A DNA stretch of 64,000 nucleotides from Nocardia niigatensis NBRC 100131 (GCF_000308655.1 NZ_BAGC01000043.1:310001-374000), one strand, 5' to 3'; shown: positions 37,516 to 46,724, counted from the stretch's first letter. Program-made: numbers and translations. Notes: generated from the sequence alone by a model not told the origin.

Positions 37516-38033
37516 CAAGCCTGCAACACGTTTGCGCAGTTCAGCGGGCATTCCGGAGATGTACCCAGCCTCCGGGTCCCGAAATGTGCAGGTCGAACCG
37601 TTGCCCCGGTACGAGTCCCCCGAAGATCCAGAAGACATGGGCAACCAGCCCGGCAAACCGCCGAAATTCAGGACCCCTCAACCTCGGAGCGGCCCGCCCG
37701 CCACCTCAACAGGGCGGCAATCGCTTTCGCCTGCGCCGCGGCGACACGCTCACCTTCCGCACACCGACATACCGGGCCTCGTAAGGCACGGTCAACCCGC
37801 CAACCACCACGCCCCGCTCGACAGGGACCCCGAGCCGACCACAATCCGGTCCGGCTGGTGCGCGGCTTCCGCCTGCCACACCTCGACGGCGGCGACCACC
37901 CCGCCGCGCGATCCCGCGCCCGAACACCGACGATTTGGTCGCACCCGGTGGTTGCGACCGAACACAGCCCCAGGTGACGGCGATGGTGCGCTGCCATCAG
38001 CCCACGCCGCTAGGATCCGCTCACTGGCGGAGG
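37516..38033. other. Gene-poor region after tRNA-Arg
   Basis: About 520 bases hold no recognisable gene. Frames on both strands are Pro/Arg-rich and unconserved in appearance. No integrase gene and no second copy of the tRNA 3' end was seen in the window, so there is no evidence for an integrated element here. Confidence 0.5.
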
Positions 38034-38705
38034 TCAGCGGGATCCATGCCGCCGACCCGAGGACCGAGTCACGTTACGCAAAGCATCGAGTGCGGCGACG
38101 AACAGTGTCGTGCACGCCTGGGTAAGCACCTGCGGAGACTGCCGCATGCCGGTCATCATCCAGTCGACCAGCAGGTTGTTGACACCGCCCGACAGCGCGA
38201 CAGCCATCAGCTGCGGTTGTTCGTCGTTGGGATCCACGCCGGGTTGTGCCGTCCACACCGCCGCGATCAGGTCAGCGAACGCCCGCAACACACTGTGGCG
38301 CAGTTCTTCGATGTCCGGCGACACGCCGACAACCTCGATCAACACCACCCGCGCCCGGCGCGGATCGTCGGTCAGGTAGGTGATGAAAGCGCGCAACCCC
38401 GCGCTCGCGGCCGCGACCGGATCGTCCCCGGCCGTGGCGATCGCGGTATCGGTGGCTGCCCGCAGATCCGTGACCAGCGCGGTGTACAGGCTCACCAGGG
38501 CGGCATGCCGGTCGCGGAAGGATTCGTAGAAGTAGCGTTCGGTCAGCCCGGCCTCGGCACAGATCTGCTTGACCGAGGTCGCGGCGAAGCCTGCCGTCCC
38601 GAACAATTCCAACGCCGCGGCGAGCATCGCGGCCCGGCGGGCGCTGATCCGCTGGTCGGCGGACATGCCGGAGTAGCGTCGCCGGGTTCCGTCGCCGCGT
38701 GTCAT
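38034..38705 (-). CDS. TetR-family regulator of the SDR cluster
   Basis: This 223-residue regulator has an N-terminal helix-turn-helix at about residues 20-65 (ALELFGTAGFAATSVKQI and LTERYFYESFRDRHA) and an all-helical ligand domain. ATG 38705 is used, with a GAGG stretch just ahead; the reading frame is open further upstream. It is divergent from the SDR gene across 152 bases that hold two matching inverted repeats, so autoregulation and control of the SDR operon are likely. The effector is unknown; many such regulators respond to acyl-CoA or lipophilic compounds. Confidence 0.88.
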   Translation of the reverse strand: MTRGDGTRRRYSGMSADQRISARRAAMLAAALELFGTAGFAATSVKQICAEAGLTERYFYESFRDRHAALVSLYTALVTDLRAATDTAIATAGDDPVAAASAGLRAFITYLTDDPRRARVVLIEVVGVSPDIEELRHSVLRAFADLIAAVWTAQPGVDPNDEQPQLMAVALSGGVNNLLVDWMMTGMRQSPQVLTQACTTLFVAALDALRNVTRSSGRRHGSR

Positions 38706-38760
38706 CGCCTCGTTCTTCCCTTTCCGTGGCTGCCTGTGACAGTTTGCCATCCCCCACAAC

Positions 38761-38778
38761 TGACACGCGTACGTGTCT
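38761..38778. promoter_or_regulatory. TetR operator candidate 1
   Basis: TGACACG-CGTA-CGTGTCT is an 18-base inverted repeat with one mismatched outer pair. It shares the pattern TGACAyG-N4-CrTGTC with the site at 38813-38830. Confidence 0.6.
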
Positions 38779-38812
38779 ATTTTGCCGGGCAGTGTGGAAT
38801 ACTGACGTCATC

Positions 38813-38830
38813 TGACATGTTCGCATGTCA
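38813..38830. promoter_or_regulatory. TetR operator candidate 2
   Basis: TGACATG-TTCG-CATGTCA is an exact 18-base inverted repeat, 52 bases after the first site and 28 bases before the SDR start. It would block transcription of the SDR operon when bound. Confidence 0.65.
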
Positions 38831-38857
38831 AAGGCGAACCGACTCGGAGGATGATCG

Positions 38858-39700
38858 ATGGGCCCCTCGAAGCGCATGCCCGCCGGACAGGTGGTCGCGG
38901 TGACCGGCGCGGCCCAGGGCATCGGCTTGGCCATTGCCACCGAACTCGCCGCGGCGGGTGCCCGCGTCGCCATCGGCGATCTCGACGGCACCGCCGCCGC
39001 GGCGGCCGCCGCGCGACTGCCCGGCGAGGTCGCCGGGTTCGCACTCGACGTCACCGACGAGCAATCCTTCACCCGCTTCCTCGACGCGGTCGAAACCCGT
39101 TGGCACACAGTGGATGTCCTGGTCAACAACGCCGGTGTCATGTGGGTCGGACCGTTCGACGAAGAACCCGAACATGCGACGCGCCAGCAGCTCGAGGTCA
39201 ACCTGCACGGCGTCATCCGGGGCGTGCGGCTGGCCGCGCCGCGCATGCGCGCCCGCGGACGCGGCCACATCGTCACCGTCGCCTCCGCGGCGTCGAAGCT
39301 GGCACCGCCGGGCGAGGCGACCTACGCCGCCACCAAACACGGCGTGCTCGGGTACCTGACGGCCGTGCGCGCCGAACTGCGCGGCACCGGCGTACTGCTG
39401 TCGGTGGTCATGCCCACGGTCGTCGACACCGCACTCGCCGCGGGAACCTCACCGGGCGCAGTCGCGCTGCTCACCCCCGCCGAGGTCGCCACGACCGTCC
39501 GCGAGGTGATCGCCCGCCCCCGATTCGAGACCACTGTCCCCCGATTCGTGGGTCCGCTGGTCCGCGCCGTCGGAATCCTGCCCGACACCCTGCGCACCGC
39601 GTTCCTGCGGCGGATGGTCCCCGACCAAGTGGCCGCGCTGCACGGCGACCGTTCGGCACGCCACGAGAACGACATCGACAAGTCCGGAGCCCAGAAGTGA
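38858..39700 (+). CDS. Short-chain dehydrogenase/reductase
   Basis: This classical SDR of 280 residues has the cofactor loop TGAAQGIG at about residues 17-24, GDLDG after the second strand (Asp favours NAD(H)), the NNAG motif in VLVNNAGVMW, the catalytic Ser in TVASAASK and the YAATK catalytic pair. CGGAGG precedes the ATG. The C-terminal tail extends about 30 residues beyond the usual fold. Its stop overlaps the next start (GTGA). With the hydrolase and PucR regulator downstream it suggests oxidation of an alcohol or hydroxy-acyl compound. Confidence 0.92.
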   Translation: MGPSKRMPAGQVVAVTGAAQGIGLAIATELAAAGARVAIGDLDGTAAAAAAARLPGEVAGFALDVTDEQSFTRFLDAVETRWHTVDVLVNNAGVMWVGPFDEEPEHATRQQLEVNLHGVIRGVRLAAPRMRARGRGHIVTVASAASKLAPPGEATYAATKHGVLGYLTAVRAELRGTGVLLSVVMPTVVDTALAAGTSPGAVALLTPAEVATTVREVIARPRFETTVPRFVGPLVRAVGILPDTLRTAFLRRMVPDQVAALHGDRSARHENDIDKSGAQK

Positions 39701-40815
39701 ACACTGACACCCGCATCCCCGGCGCCGATCGATCGGCGCACGTGCGGCCGATCCCCGAATTCGATGGCGTACACGAGATCTGGCCACGCGGCAAGCGGCT
39801 GGAAGCGGTGCGCGAGGCCGCCGTCCGGTACCGCGAGCGGTTCCTGACACAGGGGCAGGTCCGCGCCGTCAAGAGCATCGACATCGCCGCCGCGCCCTAT
39901 CCGGCACGATTCGCCTTCCAGGGCTACTCGGTGAACGTGAACCCGATGATCTCGATCATCAACCGTATGTTCGTAATCCAGTTCGAGGGCTTCGACGGCA
40001 AGCTGAAGACGCTGGTCTGGGAGCCCACCGTCGCGGCCGGATCGGCCGAGGCGCCCTTCTACCGCACCCTGCAACGGTTTTCGCGCAAGCTCGGCGTCGA
40101 GAAGTTCTTCGTCAAGTACTACAACGACCCCGATACCGTGCTGCCCGGCCTGGGATTGCGCAACGAGGACGTCGACTACCTCAGCTTCGACCACCTCCAC
40201 GTCCAGGACGTGCGCATGATCATGGGCAGCACCGGGATCATCGACGGCGAGTCCACGGCCCGCGAACCTCTGTTCCCGAACGCGAAACTGCTGGTCCACC
40301 GGAAGGAATTGGGCACCTTCGAGTCCATGCACCCGATGCAGTGGGCGTGGTACGTCGACGGCGGGATGAACGGCGTTCCCCGGGATCGGCTCGAGATCTT
40401 CGACGGCGACGTCGAACTCGGTATCGGTGTCAGCCTGCTGTGGACGCCCGGTCACACCGACGGCAACCACTCCCTGGTCCTCAACACCCCCGACGGCGTG
40501 TGGGTGTCCTCCGAGAACGGTATGGCCGCCGACAGCTGGCAGCCCGAGCTCTCCACGATTCCGGGCGTGAAGCAGCAGGCCGCCTTCTACGGCCGCGAGG
40601 TCGTCCTCAACAGCAACACCCTCGAGGATTCCCTGGACCAATACGACTCGATGGTCAAGGAGAAGACCATGGCCTCGCCGTCGCCCCGCGATCCCCGCTG
40701 GCTGCAGATCATCCCGTCCTCGGAATGCGCGTCGTGGAAACGCCAGTGGCCGGTCGTCCCCACCCACAGCCACGGCGGGCTCGACTACGGGACCATCACC
40801 CCGGCCCGCGGATAG
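39697..40815 (+). CDS. Metallo-beta-lactamase-fold hydrolase with altered metal motif
   Basis: This 372-residue MBL-fold protein is translationally coupled to the SDR (GTGA overlap, start GTG 39697). The first metal motif reads DHLHVQD (residues 165-171), so HxH is kept but the usual HxHxDH is changed to HxHxxD. The second site is LWTPGHTDGNHSLVL, which is typical. A C-terminal His in PTHSHGGLD may be a further ligand. It may be a lactonase or esterase. The N-terminal 120 residues include YPARFAFQGYSVNVN, which I cannot place. Joint regulation by the TetR gene upstream is likely. Confidence 0.8.
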   Translation: MNTDTRIPGADRSAHVRPIPEFDGVHEIWPRGKRLEAVREAAVRYRERFLTQGQVRAVKSIDIAAAPYPARFAFQGYSVNVNPMISIINRMFVIQFEGFDGKLKTLVWEPTVAAGSAEAPFYRTLQRFSRKLGVEKFFVKYYNDPDTVLPGLGLRNEDVDYLSFDHLHVQDVRMIMGSTGIIDGESTAREPLFPNAKLLVHRKELGTFESMHPMQWAWYVDGGMNGVPRDRLEIFDGDVELGIGVSLLWTPGHTDGNHSLVLNTPDGVWVSSENGMAADSWQPELSTIPGVKQQAAFYGREVVLNSNTLEDSLDQYDSMVKEKTMASPSPRDPRWLQIIPSSECASWKRQWPVVPTHSHGGLDYGTITPARG

Positions 40816-40826
40816 CCTCCCGACCC

Positions 40827-42053
40827 ATGATCGACGATCAGTACGGCTTCGCGTTGGATTCACCGCTGCTGACCAGGCTGCTCCCTCGGCTGGCGAGCAT
40901 CGCCACGGACATCTCCGACGCCGGCCTGGCGGCGCTCGAGGGCGCCGGCGACCTGCCACCCACCCTCTATACCCGGGAAGTCTTGCCCGCCATCGTGGCC
41001 GGGTCGGTGTTGCTCCTGGAAGCCACCGACGAACGACGGCGTCTCGGTCCCGACGAGATCGCCGAGATCGTCATGCCGATCACGCGCCAGCAAGCCGAGG
41101 AACGAATCCCGCTGCGCCTGTTGATCACCAGCGTCTTCGGCAGCGTCCGGCGAGTATGGTCCGAAATCGCTTCCAGCACAACGGAATCGGATCTGCCCGA
41201 CCAAGCCGCACTGGTGGATCTGTTGCTCGATGTGATGGGTCAAGTCGTCATCGCTGTCGTCGAAACATACAGTGACGTAGAGCAATCCATCTACAGCGCC
41301 GAAAGGGAAGCGCGCCGGGCCCTGTGTTCGGCGCTGCTGCACGGTGGCCCGACCGAAGACCTCGCGGCGCGCGCCGACACGACTCTTACAACACATTACG
41401 ACGTCCTCGCGCTGCTGACTTCCCCAGCGGATCCGGTCGCTCCCCTGGCCGACACCGCCGGTGGGCGGCGGCGGATTCGCGTCGTTCAGCAGGCGCTCGA
41501 CCGGCTCGCGGGATCGACGGCATTGACCACCTTCGACGGCACCAGCGGCATCGCGCTCCTGCCGGCACGTACCGATGCGGGCTGCTATTCGACTCTGGCC
41601 GTGGATCTTTCGGCCGATCTGGGCGCCGACGTCCTGGTGATCGAATCGCGTGGCGCATCCCTCGCGGGCATTCCGGTGGCCGCGCGGGAGGCCACCGAAC
41701 TCGCCGAACTCGCGCACTGCCTCGGCCGCCCCACCGGCACCTACGGCATGCACCAACTGATGTTCGAGTACCAACTCACCCGGCCCGGCCGGGCCCGCGA
41801 CGCGCTGGCCGCCTGCATCCAGCCGGTGGTGGACCACCCGCATCTGCTGGATGCGCTCGAGGCGCACTTCAAACACGACGGTGACCGCAAGGCCGCGGCG
41901 AACGACCTGCACATCCACCCGAACAGTCTGAGCTACCGCCTGCGGCGGATAACCGAGCTCACCGGAGCCGACCCGGCCACGCCGGACGGCGCGCGCCTGC
42001 TCGGCGCCGCGATGATGATCCACCAACTGTATCCGCGTACCAACGGTCACTGA
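40827..42053 (+). CDS. PucR/CdaR-family transcriptional regulator
   Basis: This 408-residue protein has the PucR C-terminal helix-turn-helix, RKAAANDLHIHPNSLSYRLRRI at about residues 353-374, and a GGDEF-like/CdaR central region. The first 170 residues are helical. It starts 11 bases after the MBL-fold gene and is likely in the same operon, as a local regulator. Such regulators usually control a neighbouring catabolic gene set. The inducer is not known. Confidence 0.88.
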   Translation: MIDDQYGFALDSPLLTRLLPRLASIATDISDAGLAALEGAGDLPPTLYTREVLPAIVAGSVLLLEATDERRRLGPDEIAEIVMPITRQQAEERIPLRLLITSVFGSVRRVWSEIASSTTESDLPDQAALVDLLLDVMGQVVIAVVETYSDVEQSIYSAEREARRALCSALLHGGPTEDLAARADTTLTTHYDVLALLTSPADPVAPLADTAGGRRRIRVVQQALDRLAGSTALTTFDGTSGIALLPARTDAGCYSTLAVDLSADLGADVLVIESRGASLAGIPVAAREATELAELAHCLGRPTGTYGMHQLMFEYQLTRPGRARDALAACIQPVVDHPHLLDALEAHFKHDGDRKAAANDLHIHPNSLSYRLRRITELTGADPATPDGARLLGAAMMIHQLYPRTNGH

Positions 42054-42265
42054 GTCGACGGAGTTCGTTGGTCACCGAACCAAAGGCTCGGTGCGTCGAT
42101 TTGTGCACGCCACAATTATCTTTCCAGGACTCGCAGTTCCACCCGTTCCTCGTAAAATTCGCGCTAAATTCGATAGCGTAATTGCTTCCAGCATCTGATC
42201 AATATTGTCGAGCGAAGCTGAGACTGGACTCGGAGATTCGGTGCTGCGGGTAGAAGGAAAACTTC

Positions 42266-43201
42266 ATGGCACGAACCATCCGACGTGCGCTGCTCGGCAC
42301 ACTGTTCGCCGCCACCGTCGGCCTGTCGTCCACCGGGCCGGCCCAGGCCGGTACCACGAACCCCATCCAACCGAGTCTCGTCGCCGGAATCGCCGCGGCG
42401 ACAGCCGATCCGGCCGCAGCACCGCCGGGAGTCAACCCGGCCTCCTGCCGGCTCACGTCCGCTCATCCGCATCCCGTAGTCCTGGTCACGGGGACTTTCG
42501 GGAACATGATCGACGACTTCGGCGCGCTCGGGCCGATACTCGCCAACGACGGATACTGCGTGTATTCCACGGCATTGAATTCGCCGAGCACCAACTTCCT
42601 GCAGACGGTCCAAGGCGTACCGGCGTCCGCGGCGCAAATCGCGGCACTCGTGGATAGTGTGATCGCACGCTACGGCGGAAATACGAAAGTCGATCTCGTC
42701 GGTCATTCCCAGGGCGGCCTGATCGCACTGTATGTCGCCAAGGTCCTCGCGTACTCGGCGAAGATACACGCCGTGGTCGGTCTCGGCGCATCGACGCACG
42801 GCACCACACTCGACGGTCTCGGCACGCTGGCATCGTTGTTTCCCGGCGCGTCCCAGCTACTGTCCGAGGGTGGTTGCCAGGGTTGCGCGGACCAATTACC
42901 GACCGCAGCGCCGGTGAGGGCGGTCGATACCGGCCCGATCGCGCAACCCGGCGTCTCGTACACCATGATCGCGACCCGCTTGGACACCGTGGTCACCCCG
43001 GCGTCCTCGTCCTTCATCGATGAACCCGGTGTCGCCGACAAGTGGATTCAGGACTCGTGCTGGAACGACACCATCGATCACCCCGGCCTGAGCTACGACA
43101 ACACCGCGATCCGGCTGGTGCTCAACGCGCTGTCGCCGGCTACCGCCAAGTCACCCAACTGTCTACTGGCATACCCGCTCGCGGGCGCGGTCCAGCAGTA
43201 G
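42266..43201 (+). CDS. Secreted triacylglycerol lipase (alpha/beta hydrolase)
   Basis: This exported lipase of 311 residues has a signal peptide of about 28 residues ending GPAQA. The oxyanion region is HPVVLVTGTFGNMIDDF and the nucleophile elbow is VDLVGHSQGG. Six cysteines are probably paired in disulphides, including GCQGC. It is close to the Actinobacterial lipase class 2/LipA type acting on long-chain glycerides. It is a single gene with 212 bases of AT-rich upstream sequence. Two further esterase genes and one esterase pseudogene follow. Confidence 0.87.
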   Translation: MARTIRRALLGTLFAATVGLSSTGPAQAGTTNPIQPSLVAGIAAATADPAAAPPGVNPASCRLTSAHPHPVVLVTGTFGNMIDDFGALGPILANDGYCVYSTALNSPSTNFLQTVQGVPASAAQIAALVDSVIARYGGNTKVDLVGHSQGGLIALYVAKVLAYSAKIHAVVGLGASTHGTTLDGLGTLASLFPGASQLLSEGGCQGCADQLPTAAPVRAVDTGPIAQPGVSYTMIATRLDTVVTPASSSFIDEPGVADKWIQDSCWNDTIDHPGLSYDNTAIRLVLNALSPATAKSPNCLLAYPLAGAVQQ

Positions 43202-43427
43202 CGGCGAACCTCGACGCCGGTCGGCTGCGCCGATCCCCCGCCCGCCTCGGACGGCGGCCGGTTTCGATCGGCGGGAGCGGCAGGTCGACCGGCGATCCGA
43301 GGGCGACCTTTGTCGATAGTCCAAATCACGACTGTCAGTTTTTTCGCAACACCATAGAGACAGCGAAGAATCCATCGGCAATACTTTCCGACGGGGCGGA
43401 TGGTTCCTGCCCCGTGACGAGGAGATC

Positions 43428-43860
43428 ATGGTGCGGACGGGTGACAGGCCGAATGCGGAATCTTCGGTCCTGGCATATCGAACAGAGTTTCCAGGCCGCA
43501 GTCTCCGATCCAGACTTCTCGATGCCGTCATACAACTGACCGTCAAATCGATGAATTTCCTCTGGAGCCTGTTTCCGCACTCTCCGTGGATCCCCGCGAC
43601 GGGCGTCGACGAGACTGCTGGCGGTTGCCGAACGCGCCGCCGCCGGGCAGGCGCTGGAGTCCCCCGCACACTGTGACCTGACCGGTCTGCCACCGACGCT
43701 GATCCAGGTGAGCGACTCGGAGATGCTGTATCCCGATGCCGTGCCGACCGCCGAGCGGTTGCGGGCGCACGGCGTGGCGTGCGAACTGCAGGTGTGGCAT
43801 CGGCAGGTCCATGTTTTCCAAGCGGCCGCGAGCATCGTCCCGGAAGCCGCCGCCGCGTAG
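43428..43860 (+). pseudogene. Alpha/beta hydrolase (steryl acetyl hydrolase-like) with central deletion
   Basis: Two parts of one esterase family are present in different frames. An N-terminal piece (about 43470-43610) reads LRSRLLDAVIQLTVKSMNFL, like the start of HSL-type hydrolases. A C-terminal piece (about 43615-43860) reads LTGLPPTLIQVSDSEMLYPD and QVWHRQVHVFQAAASIVPEA, with the catalytic Asp and His. The middle, about 170 residues including the Ser motif, is missing. The gene is therefore non-functional. The C-terminal piece ends 23 bases before the next lipase gene. Confidence 0.72.
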
Positions 43861-43883
43861 CGCCTGAGAAAGGTTCGATCGAC

Positions 43884-45176
43884 ATGAAATCCACAAACGT
43901 TGTGGCGGCCGTGGGGTCGCTGGTGGCGACCGCGGCCCTCCAATTCGGGGTCGGCGCCGGGGTATCCCATGCCGACGCGTTCTACCGTCCCGACAGCGCC
44001 GACGTGCTCGCCGCCGCCCAGCCCGGCGACGTGCTCGACACCCGGACCCTGACCTATCACATGCTCGGAGTGCCGCTTCCGGTCACCGCGATCCAGATCC
44101 GCTACCGCTCCACCGATGCGATGGGCCGCCCGGCAGCCAATGTCACGACCGTGCTCGAGCCGCCGGGACCACATCGCGCCGGCCAGGCGATCGCCTACCA
44201 GTCCTACTACGACTCCCTGAATCCCGAGGACAGCCCGTCACGCTCGATCCAGGGCGACGTCACCCTGGGCGGACTGCCCTACGCATCCGAGAACGACGCC
44301 ATCGCGCCGTTGCTGGCCCTGGGTTTCCCGGTGATCATCGCCGACACCGAAGGCCAGCGCGCGGATTTCGCGGCCGGACCCGAATACGCCTACAACACAC
44401 TGAATTCCATCCGCGCAGCCGCACACGTCGACGGCACCGGCGTCGACAACAGCACTCGAATCGCGATGATGGGCTACTCCGGTGGCGCGATCGCGACCGA
44501 CTGGGCCGCTGCCCTGGCACCGACCTACGCACCGGAAATCAACGACCGCATCGTCGGCGCGACCGAAGGCGGTGTGCTGGTCGACCCCGCGCACAACCTC
44601 GGTTACGTGGGCGGCAGTCTGGGCTGGTCCGGTGTCGCCGCGTTGGCCGTGACCGGCGTGGCCCGCTCGTTCGACATCGACTTCGACCAGTACCTCAACG
44701 CCTATGGGCGCGGCGTCGTCGCCCGGATGCAGACCGCGTCGATCATGAACGTTTTGTTCCAATATCCCGGCTTGAACTGGGCACAACTGGTGAAACCCGA
44801 ATACGCGGACCCGAACTCCGTGGCGCCGTACGTGGACGCGGTGCAGAAGGTCAACCTCGGCAACGCACCGACTCCCACTGTGCCGATGCAGATCTCCCAG
44901 GGCGCGGGCGGCTTCCTCGAAGGCACCGCGCCCGGCGGCCCCGGCACCGGTCCCGGTGACGGGGTGATGGTCACCGACGACGTCCGGCAATTGGCCCGCC
45001 AGTACTGCGACACCGGCAACGAGTCGGTTCAGTACCACCAGTACGACCTGCTCAGCCACGCGATGACCGAGCCGGTCTGGGTCGCCACCGGAATCGACTG
45101 GATCCTGCACCGGTTCGCGGGCGACCCCGCACCGTCGGACTGCGGATCGATCGCATCCGGAAATCCCCTGGACTGA
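43884..45176 (+). CDS. Secreted LIP-family lipase/esterase
   Basis: This exported protein of 430 residues has a signal peptide ending GVSHA-DAFY. It belongs to the secretory lipase (LIP) family, with the nucleophile in MMGYSGGAIATDW, an acidic residue region in MQISQGAGGF, and a C-terminal YDLLSHAMTEPVW holding the probable catalytic His. The start is ATG 43884; the frame is open into the upstream pseudogene. Related mycobacterial and nocardial enzymes hydrolyse glycerides or steryl esters. It is probably transcribed alone or with the pseudogene remnant. Confidence 0.87.
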   Translation: MKSTNVVAAVGSLVATAALQFGVGAGVSHADAFYRPDSADVLAAAQPGDVLDTRTLTYHMLGVPLPVTAIQIRYRSTDAMGRPAANVTTVLEPPGPHRAGQAIAYQSYYDSLNPEDSPSRSIQGDVTLGGLPYASENDAIAPLLALGFPVIIADTEGQRADFAAGPEYAYNTLNSIRAAAHVDGTGVDNSTRIAMMGYSGGAIATDWAAALAPTYAPEINDRIVGATEGGVLVDPAHNLGYVGGSLGWSGVAALAVTGVARSFDIDFDQYLNAYGRGVVARMQTASIMNVLFQYPGLNWAQLVKPEYADPNSVAPYVDAVQKVNLGNAPTPTVPMQISQGAGGFLEGTAPGGPGTGPGDGVMVTDDVRQLARQYCDTGNESVQYHQYDLLSHAMTEPVWVATGIDWILHRFAGDPAPSDCGSIASGNPLD

Positions 45177-45752
45177 GTCCGGCCACTCGGCAGTCCGCTG
45201 CCCCTGAGCCGAGGCAAGGTGTCGCGTTGCTCGGCGGCCGCGACGCGGCGATCGCGCAGCGGCAGCCGCTACGGGCACCGGCTGAGTCGAGTCGACGTGG
45301 CCACCGCGTCCGCCCCACGCCGGCCCGATCAACGCCGAGCCGACGGAGCGAAAAGGTGGTCGCGTCCACTGAAAATCAGCGACGGCCAGGGTCCACATCC
45401 GCCCAGTTCGCCTCGAGGACCGGTAAACCGGTCTTTTGTTCGGCAATCATCGACGAGCCGTGCGGATCCGGCCATTCGCGGATCATTCATCGCCGTATTT
45501 GTTTCCGGCACCAATCCACAGTTGACGGCAAGCCCGCACCTTCGACGGGTCGATCGCTCGTGCGAGAGCCTCACAAAACCGCGGGTTTGTCGAATACACA
45601 AATCGCGACCATCGAATTTTTCGCTTCGCGAATTGCAAATCGACCCCGGCAACCCGGACCGTCAATATAGTTGCCGTGACGCACATCACATTCATCGCCC
45701 TGTGTGGCTGTCGATGTGTGCCGCGATGAGAACCAACCGAATGGGATACACG
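45177..45752. other. Intergenic region upstream of SGNH hydrolase
   Basis: It runs 576 bases without a recognisable gene. The last 200 bases are AT-richer. They contain TATAGT (45666-45671), a possible -10 box, and a CRP/GlxR-like site at 45675-45690. Confidence 0.45.
45675..45690. promoter_or_regulatory. Possible CRP/GlxR-type binding site
   Basis: CGTGA-CGCACA-TCACA matches the consensus TGTGA-N6-TCACA with one mismatch. It lies just after the possible -10 box TATAGT and 63 bases before the SGNH hydrolase start, a position that would favour repression. Confidence 0.4.
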
Positions 45753-46652
45753 ATGCACTACTCCTTGCTTCCGACCCGCCTGCCACGTCACCACCGCGGC
45801 CGCGCGGCACTTGCGGCCGCCTGCGTCCTGACCGTGTCGGCGCTCGCCTTCGCCTCCGGGTCGGCTACAGCCGGAACGAGCAGTGGATACGTCGCATTAG
45901 GCGATTCCTATACCGCAGGTTTCGGCGTACAACCCGCCGCGGCCGGCGCACCTCTGGATTGCGTGCAGTCCGCGGCCAATTATCCGCACCTGACCGCGCA
46001 GGCGAAAGGCCTGACGCTGACCGACGTCAGCTGCAGCGGCGCCACGGTCCAGAACATGACCACCGCCCAATACCTCGATCAGCCACCACAATTCAACGCA
46101 TTGACATCCGACACGTCGGTCGTGACACTCGGCATAGGCGGCAACGACCACAACGTATTCGCCGACGCGATAGCGGCTTGCTACAGCGCGGACACCTTCG
46201 CCGCACCGATCGATCTCGGCTCGCCGTGCAAGGACATGTACGGGTCGACATTCTCCGACGCGATCACCTCGGACGCCCCCAACATCGCGGCCGCGATCAA
46301 ACAGATCCACAAGCTGTCGCCCAAGGCCAAGGTTTTCGTCGTCGGCTATCTCGACGTCGTGCCGCAGAGCGGGAGCTGCTACCCACAAATACCGCTCACC
46401 ACCGGTGACACCGCCTATGTCAACGGCATCGAGCAGAACCTCAACAGCATGCTGCGCACCCAGGCTCAAGCCAACGGCGCGACTTTCGTCGACGCGTTCG
46501 GCCCGAGCATCGGCCACGACGCCTGCCAGTCATCGACCGTCCGCTGGGTGGACCCGGGTTCGGGGACCACCAGCCCCATCCACCCCAATACCGCCGGCGA
46601 AGCCGCCTACAGCCGCTTGGTCGAATCCGCCTTCTCCACCGCGGGTATCTGA
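45753..46652 (+). CDS. Secreted SGNH/GDSL hydrolase
   Basis: This exported esterase or lipase of 299 residues has a signal peptide ending ASGSATA-GTSS. The SGNH blocks are YVALGDSYTAG (Ser), DVSCSGATV (Gly), TLGIGGNDHN (Asn) and SPIHPNTAGEAAYS (Asp/His). It resembles the Streptomyces-type GDSL lipase with disulphide pairs. ATG 45753 is preferred because it gives a normal signal peptide; ATGs at 45741 and 45726 are in frame. A strong hairpin follows the stop. Confidence 0.87.
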   Translation: MHYSLLPTRLPRHHRGRAALAAACVLTVSALAFASGSATAGTSSGYVALGDSYTAGFGVQPAAAGAPLDCVQSAANYPHLTAQAKGLTLTDVSCSGATVQNMTTAQYLDQPPQFNALTSDTSVVTLGIGGNDHNVFADAIAACYSADTFAAPIDLGSPCKDMYGSTFSDAITSDAPNIAAAIKQIHKLSPKAKVFVVGYLDVVPQSGSCYPQIPLTTGDTAYVNGIEQNLNSMLRTQAQANGATFVDAFGPSIGHDACQSSTVRWVDPGSGTTSPIHPNTAGEAAYSRLVESAFSTAGI

Positions 46653-46689
46653 CAAGACCATCACGACGAGACCAGCAAAGCGACCCTAC

Positions 46690-46724
46690 GCCCCAATTGT
46701 GACCGGACCGGCCACAATTGGGGC
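46690..46724 (+). terminator. Terminator of the SGNH hydrolase gene
   Basis: A perfect 12-bp stem GCCCCAATTGTG / CACAATTGGGGC with an 11-base loop begins 38 bases past the stop. It also marks the edge of the IS-rich segment. Confidence 0.8.

Noticed and set aside
37516..38033. Possible integrative element using tRNA-Arg
   Set aside because: No integrase, no direct repeat of the tRNA 3' end and no change in gene content directly after the tRNA was found.
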